Shown piece by piece: positions 36,387-46,326 of a stretch of 64,000 bases of DNA. Each line of letters starts with the position of its first letter. Positions within the stretch are counted from its first letter, which is position 1. The stretch covers positions 1,240,469 through 1,304,468 of the forward strand of contig NC_006461.1 of assembly GCF_000091545.1 (NCBI RefSeq), written 5' to 3'. The notes under the pieces were generated by a model. The model had not been told where the DNA came from and made no database searches. It saw only the letters and a program-made list of their open reading frames with translations. Source of the DNA: Thermus thermophilus HB8. Its GTDB lineage: Bacteria > Deinococcota > Deinococci > Deinococcales > Thermaceae. The position numbers and the translations under genes were made by a program.

Positions 36387-37307
36387 ATGCTCACCTATCT
36401 CCTACGCCGCATCCTCATCGCCGTGCCCACCCTGTTGGGTGTGGTTCTCCTGGTCTTCCTCATGGTCCGTCTGGCCCCCGGGGACCCCGCCATCCTCCTG
36501 GCCGGGGAGTTCGCCACCCCGGAGACCCTGGAGGCCATCCGCACCCGTTACGGTCTGGACCGGCCCTTGCCCGAGCAGTTTGCCCTTTACTTGGGGGCCC
36601 TCCTACAGGGGGACCTGGGGGAGTCGGCCCGGAGCCGCAGGCCTGTGCTGGAGGAACTCAAGACCTACTTCCCCAACACGGTGGTGCTGGCCACAGCGGC
36701 CATCCTGGTGGCCCTGGCCACCGGCATACCCTTGGGCATCCTCGCGGCCTTGCGGCAGGGAAGCTGGCTGGACCTCGGGGTGATGGTCCTCGCCCTTCTC
36801 GGGGTCTCCATGCCCGTCTTCTGGTTTGGTCTACTGGCCATCTTGATCTTCTCCGTGGAGCTGGGCTGGTTCCCCGTGGCCGGCAAGGGAACCCTCGCCC
36901 ACCTGGTCCTGCCCGCGGTCACTTTAGGGATCAACGCCACCGCCCTCCTCGCCCGGATGACCCGGGGCACCCTGGTAGAGGTTCTCTCCCAGGACTACAT
37001 CCGCACCGCCCGGGCCAAAGGCCTGGCCGAGCGGGTGGTGATCTTCAAGCACGCGCTGAGGAACGCCCTGATCCCCGTGGTCACGGTGGCGGGCCTGGAA
37101 TTCGGCAGCCTCCTGGCCGGGGCCGTGATCACCGAGACCATCTTCGCCTGGCCGGGCCTCGGGCAACTTCTGGTGGGGTCCATCCTCTCCCGGGACTACC
37201 CCGTGGTCCAGGGCGCGGTACTCCTCGTAGCCTTCACCTTTACCTTGGTCAACCTTATGGTGGACCTCCTTTACGCCTGGATTGATCCGAGGGTGCGCTA
37301 TGACTAG
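36387..37307 (+). CDS. ABC importer permease, DppB/GsiC type
   Basis: 306 aa. Begins MLTYLLRRILIAVPTLLGV, the usual DppB N-terminus, with the helix-1 extracytoplasmic stretch RLAPGDPA, and ends in the EAA loop DYIRTARAKGL and LLYAWIDPRVRYD. ATG at 36387 is chosen over the GTG two codons upstream because GAGGTGG serves as its Shine-Dalgarno. Six membrane segments. Overlaps the next permease by 8 bp. Confidence 0.92.
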   Translation: MLTYLLRRILIAVPTLLGVVLLVFLMVRLAPGDPAILLAGEFATPETLEAIRTRYGLDRPLPEQFALYLGALLQGDLGESARSRRPVLEELKTYFPNTVVLATAAILVALATGIPLGILAALRQGSWLDLGVMVLALLGVSMPVFWFGLLAILIFSVELGWFPVAGKGTLAHLVLPAVTLGINATALLARMTRGTLVEVLSQDYIRTARAKGLAERVVIFKHALRNALIPVVTVAGLEFGSLLAGAVITETIFAWPGLGQLLVGSILSRDYPVVQGAVLLVAFTFTLVNLMVDLLYAWIDPRVRYD

Positions 37308-38319
37308 GCCTTGGCGCCGCTTTTGGAAAAACCGCCTGTCCCAGGCCGGCCTCCTCCTCCTTGGCCTTTACCTTCTCGGAGCCCTCTTTGCCCCCTTCCT
37401 GGCCCCCTATTCCCCCTACACGCAAGACCTGCGCTCCGCCTACGTGCCTCCCCTCGCCGGAATAAGCCTAAGGGGCCCCCAAGGGGAATGGGGCCTCTAC
37501 GTAAGCCCCGTCTACCGGCATCCACTGGAAGGCGTCCAGGTCCGGTGGGAGGAAAAGTATCCGGTGCGCTTCCTGGTTCGGGGAGAGGCCTGGTCCTGGC
37601 TCGGCATCGAAGGGAACCTCCACCTCTTCGGGGTGGAAGGCCCCGCAAGGCTCTACCTCTTAGGCACCGACGAGCAGGGGCGGGACCTGTTTTCCCGCAT
37701 CCTCTACGGCATTCCCGTCTCCCTCACCATCGGCTTGGTGGCCGTAGGGATAGGCCTACTGGTGGGCGTTCCCTTGGGCGCCCTCTCCGCCTACTTCGGC
37801 GGCTGGATAGACCTCCTGGTGCAGCGGCTGGTGGATGTGATGCTGGCCTTCCCTGGGATCCTTCTGGCCATTGTGCTGGTGGCCATCCTGGGGCCGGGCT
37901 TGGGCAACGCCATGGTGGCCGTGGGCATCGCCGCCATCCCCATCTACGCCCGCCTGGTGCGGGGGGTCGTTCTCTCCCTGAAGGCGTTGGACTACGTGGA
38001 GGCGGCCAGGGCCTTGGGCGCAAGCCACGGCCGCATCCTCCTCCGCCACCTCCTGCCCAACGCCCTGGGTCCCCTCCTCATCCAGACCAGCCTGCAGATG
38101 GCGGTGGCCATTCTCTTCGCCGCCGGGCTCGGCTTCCTGGGCCTTGGGGCTAGGCCTCCGGAGCCGGAATGGGGCCTCATGCTGGCCCGGGGCCGGGAAT
38201 ACCTAGCCGTGGCTCCCCACGTGGCCACCTTTCCCGGACTTGCCATCGTGGGCCTCGTCCTCGCCTTCAACCTCCTGGGAGACGGCCTCCGGGACGCCCT
38301 GGACCCCAGGAGCCGCTAA
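37300..38319 (+). CDS. ABC importer permease, DppC/GsiD type, with large N-terminal insert
   Basis: 339 aa. TM1 (about residues 15-35) is followed by a predicted extracytoplasmic insert of about 85 residues (from AYVPPLAGISL to GPARLYLLG) before the conserved LLGTDEQGRDLFSRILYG. The EAA loop is DYVEAARALGAS. The C-terminus LGDGLRDALDPRSR is standard. The insert is longer than in E. coli DppC and may contact the binding protein. No ATPase genes follow: the operon ends here. Confidence 0.9.
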   Translation: MTRPWRRFWKNRLSQAGLLLLGLYLLGALFAPFLAPYSPYTQDLRSAYVPPLAGISLRGPQGEWGLYVSPVYRHPLEGVQVRWEEKYPVRFLVRGEAWSWLGIEGNLHLFGVEGPARLYLLGTDEQGRDLFSRILYGIPVSLTIGLVAVGIGLLVGVPLGALSAYFGGWIDLLVQRLVDVMLAFPGILLAIVLVAILGPGLGNAMVAVGIAAIPIYARLVRGVVLSLKALDYVEAARALGASHGRILLRHLLPNALGPLLIQTSLQMAVAILFAAGLGFLGLGARPPEPEWGLMLARGREYLAVAPHVATFPGLAIVGLVLAFNLLGDGLRDALDPRSR

Positions 38320-38353
38320 AGGGAACCTCAACGGAAGGCGAGGGGCGAAGGGG

Positions 38354-38359
38354 TATCAT
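38354..38359 (+). promoter_or_regulatory. -10 box of the PrcB-like lipoprotein gene (leaderless)
   Basis: TATCAT, 6 nt before the ATG at 38366; no Shine-Dalgarno. Confidence 0.55.
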
Positions 38360-38365
38360 GGGGCC

Positions 38366-39409
38366 ATGAGGAAAGGTCTTCTCGCGGCGCTCCTCCTCCT
38401 TTCCGCCTGCCAGGTGCTGGAAGGCTCGGGCTACCGGGTGACCGAGGTGCAGTTCCTCTTCCCCGAGGCCACGGAGCGCTGGACCTACTTCTACGGCGAG
38501 CCCCGGGTGGTGGAGCTGGACGGGCGTCCCCTCCGCCTCGAGGCCCCCCAGGGGGAGAACCTCTGGGCCTTCCCCGGGGCGCTTTGGGTGGAGGGAAGCC
38601 CGGTGTTGCGGGCCACCTACCCCTCGAGGCCCCCGGTGGCCGAGGCGGTCCGCGGGGTCTCGGGGAGCCTCCTCCAGGTGCGCGCCCAAGCCCCCCTCCT
38701 CGCCACCTGGCTTTACGACGGGGTGGGCTGGGTGCGGCTCACGGGAAGCCTGAGGGAGGGGGAGGAGCGGACCCTGGTGCAGCCGGCGAACTACCAGACC
38801 CCGAGGCTTTTCCCCCTCACGGAGGAGGAGTCCGCCGTGGTCCTGCGCGAGGTCCTGGCCCGGAGGGGGGGGAAGCCCGTGGTGGTCTTTGAGCTCCGGG
38901 AACCCCCCCTGCCCCCTCTCCGCCTAAGCCCCGCCCCCGACGCCTACCGCATCGCCCGCCTCCAGGTCCAGTACGGGCTTAGGCTGGAGCCGGTCATGCC
39001 CCCGGCCCCCATCTTCCGCGTCCTCGGCCAAGGCACCCAGGCGGCCTACCAGGAGGAGGCCCCCCTCGCCCTCCTCGCCAACGACCCCACGAGCTTCAAC
39101 CGCCTCTGGGCCCTGGCGGTGGGCAACCAGCTCCCCCGCCCCGCCGCCCCCGCGGTGGACTTCCGCAACCGGAGCGTGGCCGCCTTCTTCTGGGGCCTGA
39201 AGCCCACGGGGGGGTACGGCCTCAAGGTCGTGGGGGTCACCTACGCCGGGGAGAGGGCCCGGGTGGTCCTGAGCCTCGGCGCGCCCAAGCCCGGGGCCAT
39301 CACCACCCAGGCCCTCACCAGCCCCTACGTGGTTTTGGAGCTCCAGAAGGTGCGCCGCGTGGTCTTCGCCGACACCTCAGGGAAGGTCCTCGCCGAGGCC
39401 CGCGACTAA
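38366..39409 (+). CDS. Lipoprotein with C-terminal PrcB-like domain
   Basis: 347 aa. Lipoprotein signal with lipobox LLSAC (Cys at about residue 15). The middle is unassigned. The C-terminal ~90 residues (from SFNRLWALAVG through FRNRSVAAFFWGLKPTGGYGL to YVVLELQK) match the PrcB_C pattern, found in Treponema PrcB and many Thermus/Deinococcus secreted proteins. Function unknown; in PrcB the domain belongs to a protease complex. The 3' end overlaps folC antisense by 33 bp. Confidence 0.78.
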   Translation: MRKGLLAALLLLSACQVLEGSGYRVTEVQFLFPEATERWTYFYGEPRVVELDGRPLRLEAPQGENLWAFPGALWVEGSPVLRATYPSRPPVAEAVRGVSGSLLQVRAQAPLLATWLYDGVGWVRLTGSLREGEERTLVQPANYQTPRLFPLTEEESAVVLREVLARRGGKPVVVFELREPPLPPLRLSPAPDAYRIARLQVQYGLRLEPVMPPAPIFRVLGQGTQAAYQEEAPLALLANDPTSFNRLWALAVGNQLPRPAAPAVDFRNRSVAAFFWGLKPTGGYGLKVVGVTYAGERARVVLSLGAPKPGAITTQALTSPYVVLELQKVRRVVFADTSGKVLAEARD

Positions 39410-40549
39410 ACGCTCCCTGAGCCTCCCCACCAGGTACAGGGAGCCCGTGGCCAAAACCGGAAGCCCGTCCTCCCTCGCCCTCGCCAAGGCGTCCTCCAGG
39501 GCCTCCCAGGGGTCCTCAAAGAAGGGGGTCCCGAGCTCCCCGCCCAAGGCCCCTTCCCCCGCCCGGGCGTAGCGGACGCTTCGCGCCTTGGGGAGGAGGT
39601 GGGCGAGGACGCCCTTCACGTCCTTCCGGGGAAAGGCGCCAAAGACCAGGTGGTAGGCGGAAAACTCCCGGGCCAGGGCCTCCGCCGCCGGAGGGTTGTG
39701 GGCCCCGTCCAAATAGACCTCCACCCCCTTAAGGAGGAAGCGCTCCATGCGCCCCGGGTGCCGCGCCTCCCGAAGCCCCCGGGCAATGGCCGCCTCGGGA
39801 AGGCCCAAAAGCCTCAGGGCGGCGGCGGCCAGGCGGGCGTTTTCCTCCTGGTAGGCCCCCCTGAGGCCGGGCGGGGCGGGAAGGGCGAAGAGGGGGTCCT
39901 CGGGGTCCAGGACGTAAAGGGGCGCCCCCCGTTCTTCCGCCACCTTGCGGGCCACCTCCAGCCCCACCCCCCTCGCCCCCGTGACCACCGGCACCCCAGG
40001 GCGGAAGGCCCCCGCCTTCTCCCGGGCCACGGCCTCGAGGGTACCCCCCAGGGCCTCGAGGTGGTCCTCCCCCACGTTGGTGAGCACGGTGAGGGCCACG
40101 CGGGAAAGGGCGTTCGTCGCGTCCTTCTCCCCCCCTACCCCCGCCTCCACCGCGGCCAGCGCCACCCCCCTCTCCCGGAAGTGGAGGAAGGCGAGGGCGG
40201 TGGCCAGGTCAAAGAAGCCCGGGGGCTCCTCCCAGGCCTCCTCCCTCGCCCAGGCCACGAACCGGACCACCGCCTCCCGGGGGACGGGCCCCAGGTGGGT
40301 GCGGATCCTCTCTCGGAAGTCCACGAGGTGGGGGCTGGTGTAGGCCCCGTAGGCGAGGCCCGCGGCGCGGAAGGCGGCCTCGAGGTAGGCCACCACGCTC
40401 CCCTTCCCGTTGGTCCCCAGGACGTGGACCGCAAGGAAGCCCGCCTCCGGGTGGCCGAGCCGGGCGAGGAGGGCCCGCACCCTATGGGTCCCCCGCTCCC
40501 CCGTGCGCCGCCTCGCGTAGAGCCAGGCCAAAGCCTCCTCGTAGGTCAC
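39377..40549 (-). CDS. folC: Folylpolyglutamate synthase / dihydrofolate synthase
   Basis: 390 aa, GTG start. Mur-ligase fold with P-loop VLGTNGKGSV, TSPHLVDFRERI (folate loop), EAGVGGEKDATN and LDGAHNPPAAEAL. Adds glutamate to folates and perhaps to dihydropteroate. It begins directly after the tmrA stop (TGA-GTG), so it is cotranscribed with the exporter genes. The length is a little short of the usual ~420 aa. Confidence 0.93.
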   Translation of the reverse strand: MTYEEALAWLYARRRTGERGTHRVRALLARLGHPEAGFLAVHVLGTNGKGSVVAYLEAAFRAAGLAYGAYTSPHLVDFRERIRTHLGPVPREAVVRFVAWAREEAWEEPPGFFDLATALAFLHFRERGVALAAVEAGVGGEKDATNALSRVALTVLTNVGEDHLEALGGTLEAVAREKAGAFRPGVPVVTGARGVGLEVARKVAEERGAPLYVLDPEDPLFALPAPPGLRGAYQEENARLAAAALRLLGLPEAAIARGLREARHPGRMERFLLKGVEVYLDGAHNPPAAEALAREFSAYHLVFGAFPRKDVKGVLAHLLPKARSVRYARAGEGALGGELGTPFFEDPWEALEDALARAREDGLPVLATGSLYLVGRLRERLVAGLGEDLP

Positions 40550-42352
40550 TCACGCCTCCTGGAACTGGAGCCGGTACAAGGCGGCGTAGTAGCCGCCCTT
40601 GGCCAGAAGCTCCTCGTGGCTCCCCTCCTCCACGAGCCTCCCCTTGCGGAAGACGAGGATGCGGTCCACGTGGCGGATGGTGGAGAGGCGGTGGGCGATG
40701 ATGAGGGAGGTCCTCCCTTCCATGGCCTTGTAAAGGGCCTCCTGGAGGCGCTTCTCCGTCTCCGAGTCCACGCTGGCCGTGGCCTCGTCCAGGATGAGGA
40801 GGATGTCGGGGCTCGCGAGAAGAGCCCGCACCAGGGCGAGGAGCTGCTTCTCCCCCGTGGAAAGCCCCGCCCCCCGCTCCCCGAGGACCGTCTGGTAGCC
40901 CTTGGGCAGGCGCAGGATGAACTCGTGGGCCCCGAGGAAGCGGGACACCTCCTCCACCCGCTCCGGGGGAACGCTGGGGTCAAAGAGGCGCAGGTTGTCC
41001 AGGACGGTCCCCGAGAAGAGGAAAGGCTCCTGCAGGACGATGCCCACGTGGCGGCGCAGCTCCTCCTGCCGGTAGCGCCGCACGTCCACCCCGTCCAAGA
41101 AGACGCACCCCCTCTGGGGGTCGTAGAAGCGGGCGATGAGGCTCACCACGCTGGTCTTCCCCGCCCCCGTGGCCCCCACCAGGGCCACCTTCTCCCCGGG
41201 GCGGACGCGGAAGGAAACGCCCTTGAGCACCCAGTCCTTCTCCGTGGGCTCCACCCCCTTGGGGGTGTAGGCGAGCCAGACGTCCCGGAACTCCACCTCC
41301 CCCCGGAAGCTGCGGATGGGCGTGGGGTCCTCGGGGTCCTTGAGCTCCTCCTCCGTGTCCAGGACGCCGAAGATCCGCTCGGCGCTCGCCATGGCCCCCT
41401 GGAAGAGGTTGAACTTGTCCGAGAGGTCCTGGAGGGGCTGGAAGAGCTGGCGGGTGTAGTCCACGAAGGCCACGAGAAGCCCCAAGGAGACGGCGCCCCG
41501 CACCACCTCCCCGCCCCCGTAGTAGACCAGGCTGGCCACGGCGAAGTCCCCCAGGAAGCCCACCACGGGGAAGAAGAGGGCGAACCAGCGGATGATCTCC
41601 ACCCAAGCCCGGAAGAGGTCGCGGTTGAGCCGGTCAAACTTCTCCTCCCGCTCCCTTTCCTTGACGAAAAGCTGGATCGTCTCCACCCCGGAGAGGTTCT
41701 CCTGGAGGGCGGCGTTGACCCGGGCAAGCCTCAGGCGCATCTCCCGATAAGCGGAGCGCATCCCGAGCCGCACCCAGGTGGTGACGGCGAGGAGGACCGG
41801 GGCCACCAGGAGGACCACCAGGGTGAGCTTGGGGCTCAAAAACAGCATGAAGCCGAGGAGGCCCACCAGGGTGAAGAGGTCGGCGATCACCCCCACGAGC
41901 CCGCCGGTGATGAACTGGTTGATGGCGTCCACGTCGGAGGTGACCCGGGTCATGAGCCGGCCCACGGGGTTTCGGTCGTAGAAGCCCGGGTGGAGGCGCA
42001 TGAGCTTGGCGAAAAGGTCGCTTCTGAGGTCAAAGAGGACCCGCTGCCCCACCCACTGGATGAGGTAGGTCTCGCCGTAGGTGGCGGCGAAGTGGACCGC
42101 GCGCACGGCGAGGAAGCCCAGGCTGATCCAAAGGAGGAGGTGGAAGCGCTCGGCAAGGGGCCTGGGCTCCGTGGGCACCAAGGCCAGGTCAATGGCCCAC
42201 TTGAAGAAGAGGGGGGTGGCGGCGGCGGCCAGGGTGACCACCAGGAGGAAAAGGAGGGCGAGGACGACCTGGAGGCGGTAGGGCCAGACGTAGCGCAGGA
42301 TGCGGGCGAAGAGGGCCCGGTCAAAGGCCTTGCTGTAGGTGTCCTCCGTCAC
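40550..42352 (-). CDS. tmrA: Heterodimeric ABC exporter subunit TmrA
   Basis: 600 aa: six-helix transmembrane domain (about residues 25-325) and a C-terminal ATPase. Walker A GATGAGKTS, signature LSTGE (non-canonical), Walker B LLILDEATA with the catalytic Glu, and H-loop AHRLS. GTG start overlaps the tmrB stop (GTGA). The 600-aa length equals that of T. thermophilus TmrA as I recall; TmrAB is a multidrug/peptide exporter used as a TAP model. The LSTGE signature contributes to the degenerate site, while its own Walker B completes the active site. Confidence 0.93.
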   Translation of the reverse strand: MTEDTYSKAFDRALFARILRYVWPYRLQVVLALLFLLVVTLAAAATPLFFKWAIDLALVPTEPRPLAERFHLLLWISLGFLAVRAVHFAATYGETYLIQWVGQRVLFDLRSDLFAKLMRLHPGFYDRNPVGRLMTRVTSDVDAINQFITGGLVGVIADLFTLVGLLGFMLFLSPKLTLVVLLVAPVLLAVTTWVRLGMRSAYREMRLRLARVNAALQENLSGVETIQLFVKEREREEKFDRLNRDLFRAWVEIIRWFALFFPVVGFLGDFAVASLVYYGGGEVVRGAVSLGLLVAFVDYTRQLFQPLQDLSDKFNLFQGAMASAERIFGVLDTEEELKDPEDPTPIRSFRGEVEFRDVWLAYTPKGVEPTEKDWVLKGVSFRVRPGEKVALVGATGAGKTSVVSLIARFYDPQRGCVFLDGVDVRRYRQEELRRHVGIVLQEPFLFSGTVLDNLRLFDPSVPPERVEEVSRFLGAHEFILRLPKGYQTVLGERGAGLSTGEKQLLALVRALLASPDILLILDEATASVDSETEKRLQEALYKAMEGRTSLIIAHRLSTIRHVDRILVFRKGRLVEEGSHEELLAKGGYYAALYRLQFQEA

Positions 42353-44085
42353 GCCTCCACCTCCTTCTGCAGGCGGTCCATCTCCGCGTAGAGGCCTCCG
42401 GCCTGAAGGAGGCTCTCGTGGGTCCCCTCCTCCACGATCCTCCCCTCGTCCAGGACGATGATCCAGTCGGCGTGGCGGAGGGCCGCGGTGCGGTGGGAGA
42501 TGAGGAGGGTGGTCTGCTTGCCGAGCACCGTTTTCAGCCCCTGGAGGATCCGGGCCTCCGTCTCGGCGTCCACGGCGCTTAAGGCGTCGTCCAGGATGAG
42601 GATCTTGGGCCTTTTGGCCAGGGCCCGGGCCAGGGCCACCCGCTGCCGCTGGCCGCCGGAGAGGGTGATGCCCCGCTCCCCGAGGACCGTCTCGTACCCC
42701 TTGGGAAAGGCGAGGATCTCCTCGTGGATCCCGGCGAGCCGGGCCGCCCACTCCACCCGCTCGCGGTCCACCTCGTCCAGGCCGAAGGCGATGTTCTCCA
42801 AAATCGTCTCGCTGAAGAGGAAGGGCTCCTGGGGAGCGACCCCCACGGCCTTGCGGAGGACGGCCAAGGGAATGCGCCTCGCCTCGTGCCCGCCCACGTA
42901 GACCCGGCCCTCGCTCGGGTCCAAAAGCCTGGGGACGAGGGCGGCGAGGAGGCTCTTGCCCGAGCCCGTGCGCCCGGTGATGCCCAAGGTCATCCCTTCG
43001 GGGATCGTGAGGGTGAGGCCCCTAAGGAGCCAGCGCCCGTCCCGCTTGAGCCCCACCCCCTCAAAGCGCACCTCCCCGGAGAGGTCCTCGAGGGCGAGGG
43101 GCAGGGGGTCCTCGTCCCGGATGGCGGGCTTCTCGTCCAGAAGCTCAAAGAGGCGCCTTAGGCTCGTGAGCCCCCGCTGGTACAGGGCCATGACCCAGCC
43201 GAGGCCCAGGATGGGCCAGGTGAGCTGGGCCAGGTAGGCGTTGAACTGGACGAGCTCCCCCACGCTCAACTCCCCCCGGACCACCATGGCGCCCCCGGCC
43301 CAGAGGACGGTGAGGAAGGCGAAGCCCATCAAGAAGCCGAGGAGGGCGTGGAGGGGGCCCTCCACCCGAGCCAGGGCCAGGCTCTTCTCCACGTAGAGGC
43401 GGTTCAGGTCCTGGAACCAGGCCACCATCCGCCGCTCCAGGGCGTACCCCTTGACCACCCGGATGCCGCTGAAGGCCTCCTGGGCCAGGGTGCTGATCCG
43501 GTCAAAGACCTCCTGGGCCTCCCGGTAGCGACGGTCAATGAGCCGCAGGAGGAAGCGCATGGCGAGGAAGATGCCGGGGAGGATGAGGGTGAGGTAGAAG
43601 GCGAGGCGGGCGTTCACGGCGTACATGGAGAGAAAGGCGAGGAGGACCAAAAAGGAGAGGCGGCTTCCCATGAGGATCCCCGGGCCCACCATCTCCCTCA
43701 CGGCGGAGAGGTCGGTGTTCAGGCGGTTCATCAGGTCCCCCACCCGGTGCTTGTGGTAGAAGTCCCGGTCCAAGGTGAGGAGGTGGTGGAGGAGGTCCCG
43801 CCTCAGGTCGTACTCCACCTGGCGGCTCGCCACCACGGCGAGCCGCCGCATCGCGTAGGAGAGGAGGCCGGAAAGGGCGGCGGAGGCCACGATGGCGAGG
43901 GCGTAGACCCCGAAGCCCCTCCCCGCCTGGACCGCGTCCACGGCCAGGCGGAGGAAGTAGGGGGTGAGGACGAAGAAAAAGATGGAGGCGAGGCCCGCGA
44001 GCACCGCCCACAGGTACCTCCAGCGGTACCGGCCCACGTAGGGCCAGAGGCGGCGGAGAAGGGGTGCCGCTGACCGACCGGTCAT
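42349..44085 (-). CDS. tmrB: Heterodimeric ABC exporter subunit TmrB
   Basis: 578 aa: transmembrane domain then ATPase with Walker A GRTGSGKSL, canonical signature LSGGQ and Walker B ILILDDALS, where Asp replaces the catalytic Glu. This makes its own site the degenerate one, as known for TmrAB. The ATG at 44085 (MTGRSAAPLL) lies 7 nt after TACACT and no Shine-Dalgarno is present. A perfect TetR-type palindrome spans the first codons (44071-44084). First gene of tmrB-tmrA-folC. Confidence 0.93.
   Translation of the reverse strand: MTGRSAAPLLRRLWPYVGRYRWRYLWAVLAGLASIFFFVLTPYFLRLAVDAVQAGRGFGVYALAIVASAALSGLLSYAMRRLAVVASRQVEYDLRRDLLHHLLTLDRDFYHKHRVGDLMNRLNTDLSAVREMVGPGILMGSRLSFLVLLAFLSMYAVNARLAFYLTLILPGIFLAMRFLLRLIDRRYREAQEVFDRISTLAQEAFSGIRVVKGYALERRMVAWFQDLNRLYVEKSLALARVEGPLHALLGFLMGFAFLTVLWAGGAMVVRGELSVGELVQFNAYLAQLTWPILGLGWVMALYQRGLTSLRRLFELLDEKPAIRDEDPLPLALEDLSGEVRFEGVGLKRDGRWLLRGLTLTIPEGMTLGITGRTGSGKSLLAALVPRLLDPSEGRVYVGGHEARRIPLAVLRKAVGVAPQEPFLFSETILENIAFGLDEVDRERVEWAARLAGIHEEILAFPKGYETVLGERGITLSGGQRQRVALARALAKRPKILILDDALSAVDAETEARILQGLKTVLGKQTTLLISHRTAALRHADWIIVLDEGRIVEEGTHESLLQAGGLYAEMDRLQKEVEA
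44071..44084. promoter_or_regulatory. TetR-type operator at the tmrB start
   Basis: TGACCGACCGGTCA, a perfect inverted repeat TGACCG-AC-CGGTCA. On the minus strand it starts one base into the ATG and covers the first codons of tmrB, i.e. about +2 to +15 of a leaderless transcript. The same sequence with one change is at the MFS exporter promoter (14343-14356). Confidence 0.65.
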
Positions 44086-44092
44086 GCCCTCT

Positions 44093-44098
44093 AGTGTA
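44093..44098 (-). promoter_or_regulatory. -10 box of tmrB (leaderless)
   Basis: TACACT on the minus strand, 7 nt before the ATG, immediately downstream of the gltA terminator. Confidence 0.6.
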
Positions 44099-44102
44099 CA
44101 AG

Positions 44103-44127
44103 AAGGGGCCGCCTCCTGCGGCCCCTT
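44103..44127 (-). terminator. gltA terminator
   Basis: 10-bp stem AAGGGGCCGC / GCGGCCCCTT with a 5-nt loop, followed on the minus strand by TTCTTGT-like sequence (the T-rich tail overlaps the stem end). It insulates tmrBA from citrate synthase transcription. Confidence 0.75.
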
Positions 44128-44145
44128 CCCCAAGCCCGCAGGCGG

Positions 44146-45351
<1,206 letters not shown>

Positions 45352-46167
45352 TCAGCCCAGGCCGCAGAAGGCCTCGTAGTCCACGAGCTCCCTCTGGGTG
45401 GGCTCGTCCCCGCAGACGGGGCAACGGGGGTTGCGCCGCACCGTGAGCTTGCGGAAGCCGGCCTCGAGGGCGTCGTAGAGCAGGAGGTGTCCCGCCAGGG
45501 GCTTACCGATCCCCAAAAGAACCTTGAGGGCCTCGGCGGCCATCAGGCTCCCCACCACCGCCGGCAGAACCCCGAAGACCCCAGCCTCGGCGCAGGAGGG
45601 CACCGCCCCGGGCGGGGGCGGCTTGGGGAAGAGGCAGCGGTAGCACGGCCCCATCTCCCCATGGAGGGTGGGGTGGTGGAAGACGGCCACCTGGCCGTCA
45701 AACTGGTAGATGGCCCCAAAGACCAGGGGCTTGCCGAGGAGGACGGCGGCGTCGTTCACCAGGTAGCGGGTGGGGAAGTTGTCCGAGGCGTCCACCACGA
45801 GGTCGTAGGGCCTGAGGATCTCCAGGGCGTTCTCCGAGGTGAGGCGCACCGGGTAGGCCTCCACCCGGACCAGGGGGTTCAGGGCCTGGAGCCGCTTCTG
45901 GGCCACCAGGGCCTTGGGCTCGCCCACGTCCTCGGTGGTGTAGAGCACCTGGCGGTGGAGGTTGGACACCTCCACCCGGTCCATCTCCACCACCCCCACC
46001 CGCCCCACCCCGGCCGCCACCAGGTACTGGAGGACGGGGACCCCGAGCCCTCCGGCCCCCACCACCACCACCGAGGCCCGTTTCAGCCGCTCCTGCCCCT
46101 CAGGGCCCACCTGGGGCAGGATCATCTGCCGGTGGTACCGGTCAAGCTCCTCCTTCGTCCAGCGCAT
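45352..46167 (-). CDS. ttuC: E1-like adenylyltransferase of ThiF/MoeB family, probably TtuC
   Basis: 271 aa. Nucleotide-binding VVGAGGLGVPVLQYL, DRVEVSNLHRQVLY with the conserved Arg finger, DASDNFPTRY, and two CXXC zinc pairs (CYRC, CPVC). Activates the C-terminal Gly of ubiquitin-like sulfur carriers as acyl-adenylate. From memory, T. thermophilus uses a single such enzyme, TtuC, for tRNA thiouridine, thiamin and molybdopterin carriers; this gene fits. There is no rhodanese domain. No sulfur-carrier gene is adjacent. Confidence 0.85.
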   Translation of the reverse strand: MRWTKEELDRYHRQMILPQVGPEGQERLKRASVVVVGAGGLGVPVLQYLVAAGVGRVGVVEMDRVEVSNLHRQVLYTTEDVGEPKALVAQKRLQALNPLVRVEAYPVRLTSENALEILRPYDLVVDASDNFPTRYLVNDAAVLLGKPLVFGAIYQFDGQVAVFHHPTLHGEMGPCYRCLFPKPPPPGAVPSCAEAGVFGVLPAVVGSLMAAEALKVLLGIGKPLAGHLLLYDALEAGFRKLTVRRNPRCPVCGDEPTQRELVDYEAFCGLG

Positions 46168-46293
46168 ACCCTCTCTTGCCCTTCTGGCCTGGGAAGCCTT
46201 CCTTCGGGACCCCCATGCGGCCTCATACCCTTTCTTCCGGTTTCCTTCGCCCGACTGGCCCAGGGAAGCTCCCTAGGGACCTTTTGCCGGGGC

Positions 46294-46321
46294 CCCCATG
46301 CTGGCGCAAGCCAGCATGGGG
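46294..46321 (-). terminator. GNRA-capped hairpin downstream of manA
   Basis: 12-bp perfect stem (CCCCATGCTGGC / GCCAGCATGGGG) with loop GCAA on the plus strand (TTGC on the minus), beginning 5 bp after the manA stop. No T-run, so it may act as an mRNA 3' end stabiliser or weak terminator. The remaining 130 bp up to ttuC contain no ORF that I can support. Confidence 0.6.
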
Positions 46322-46326
46322 TGGTA

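Noticed and set aside
46168..46326. Insertion-sequence terminal repeat suggested by the 12-bp inverted repeat
   Set aside because: No transposase remnant, no matching second copy and no flanking target duplication; a transcript 3'-end hairpin is more likely.
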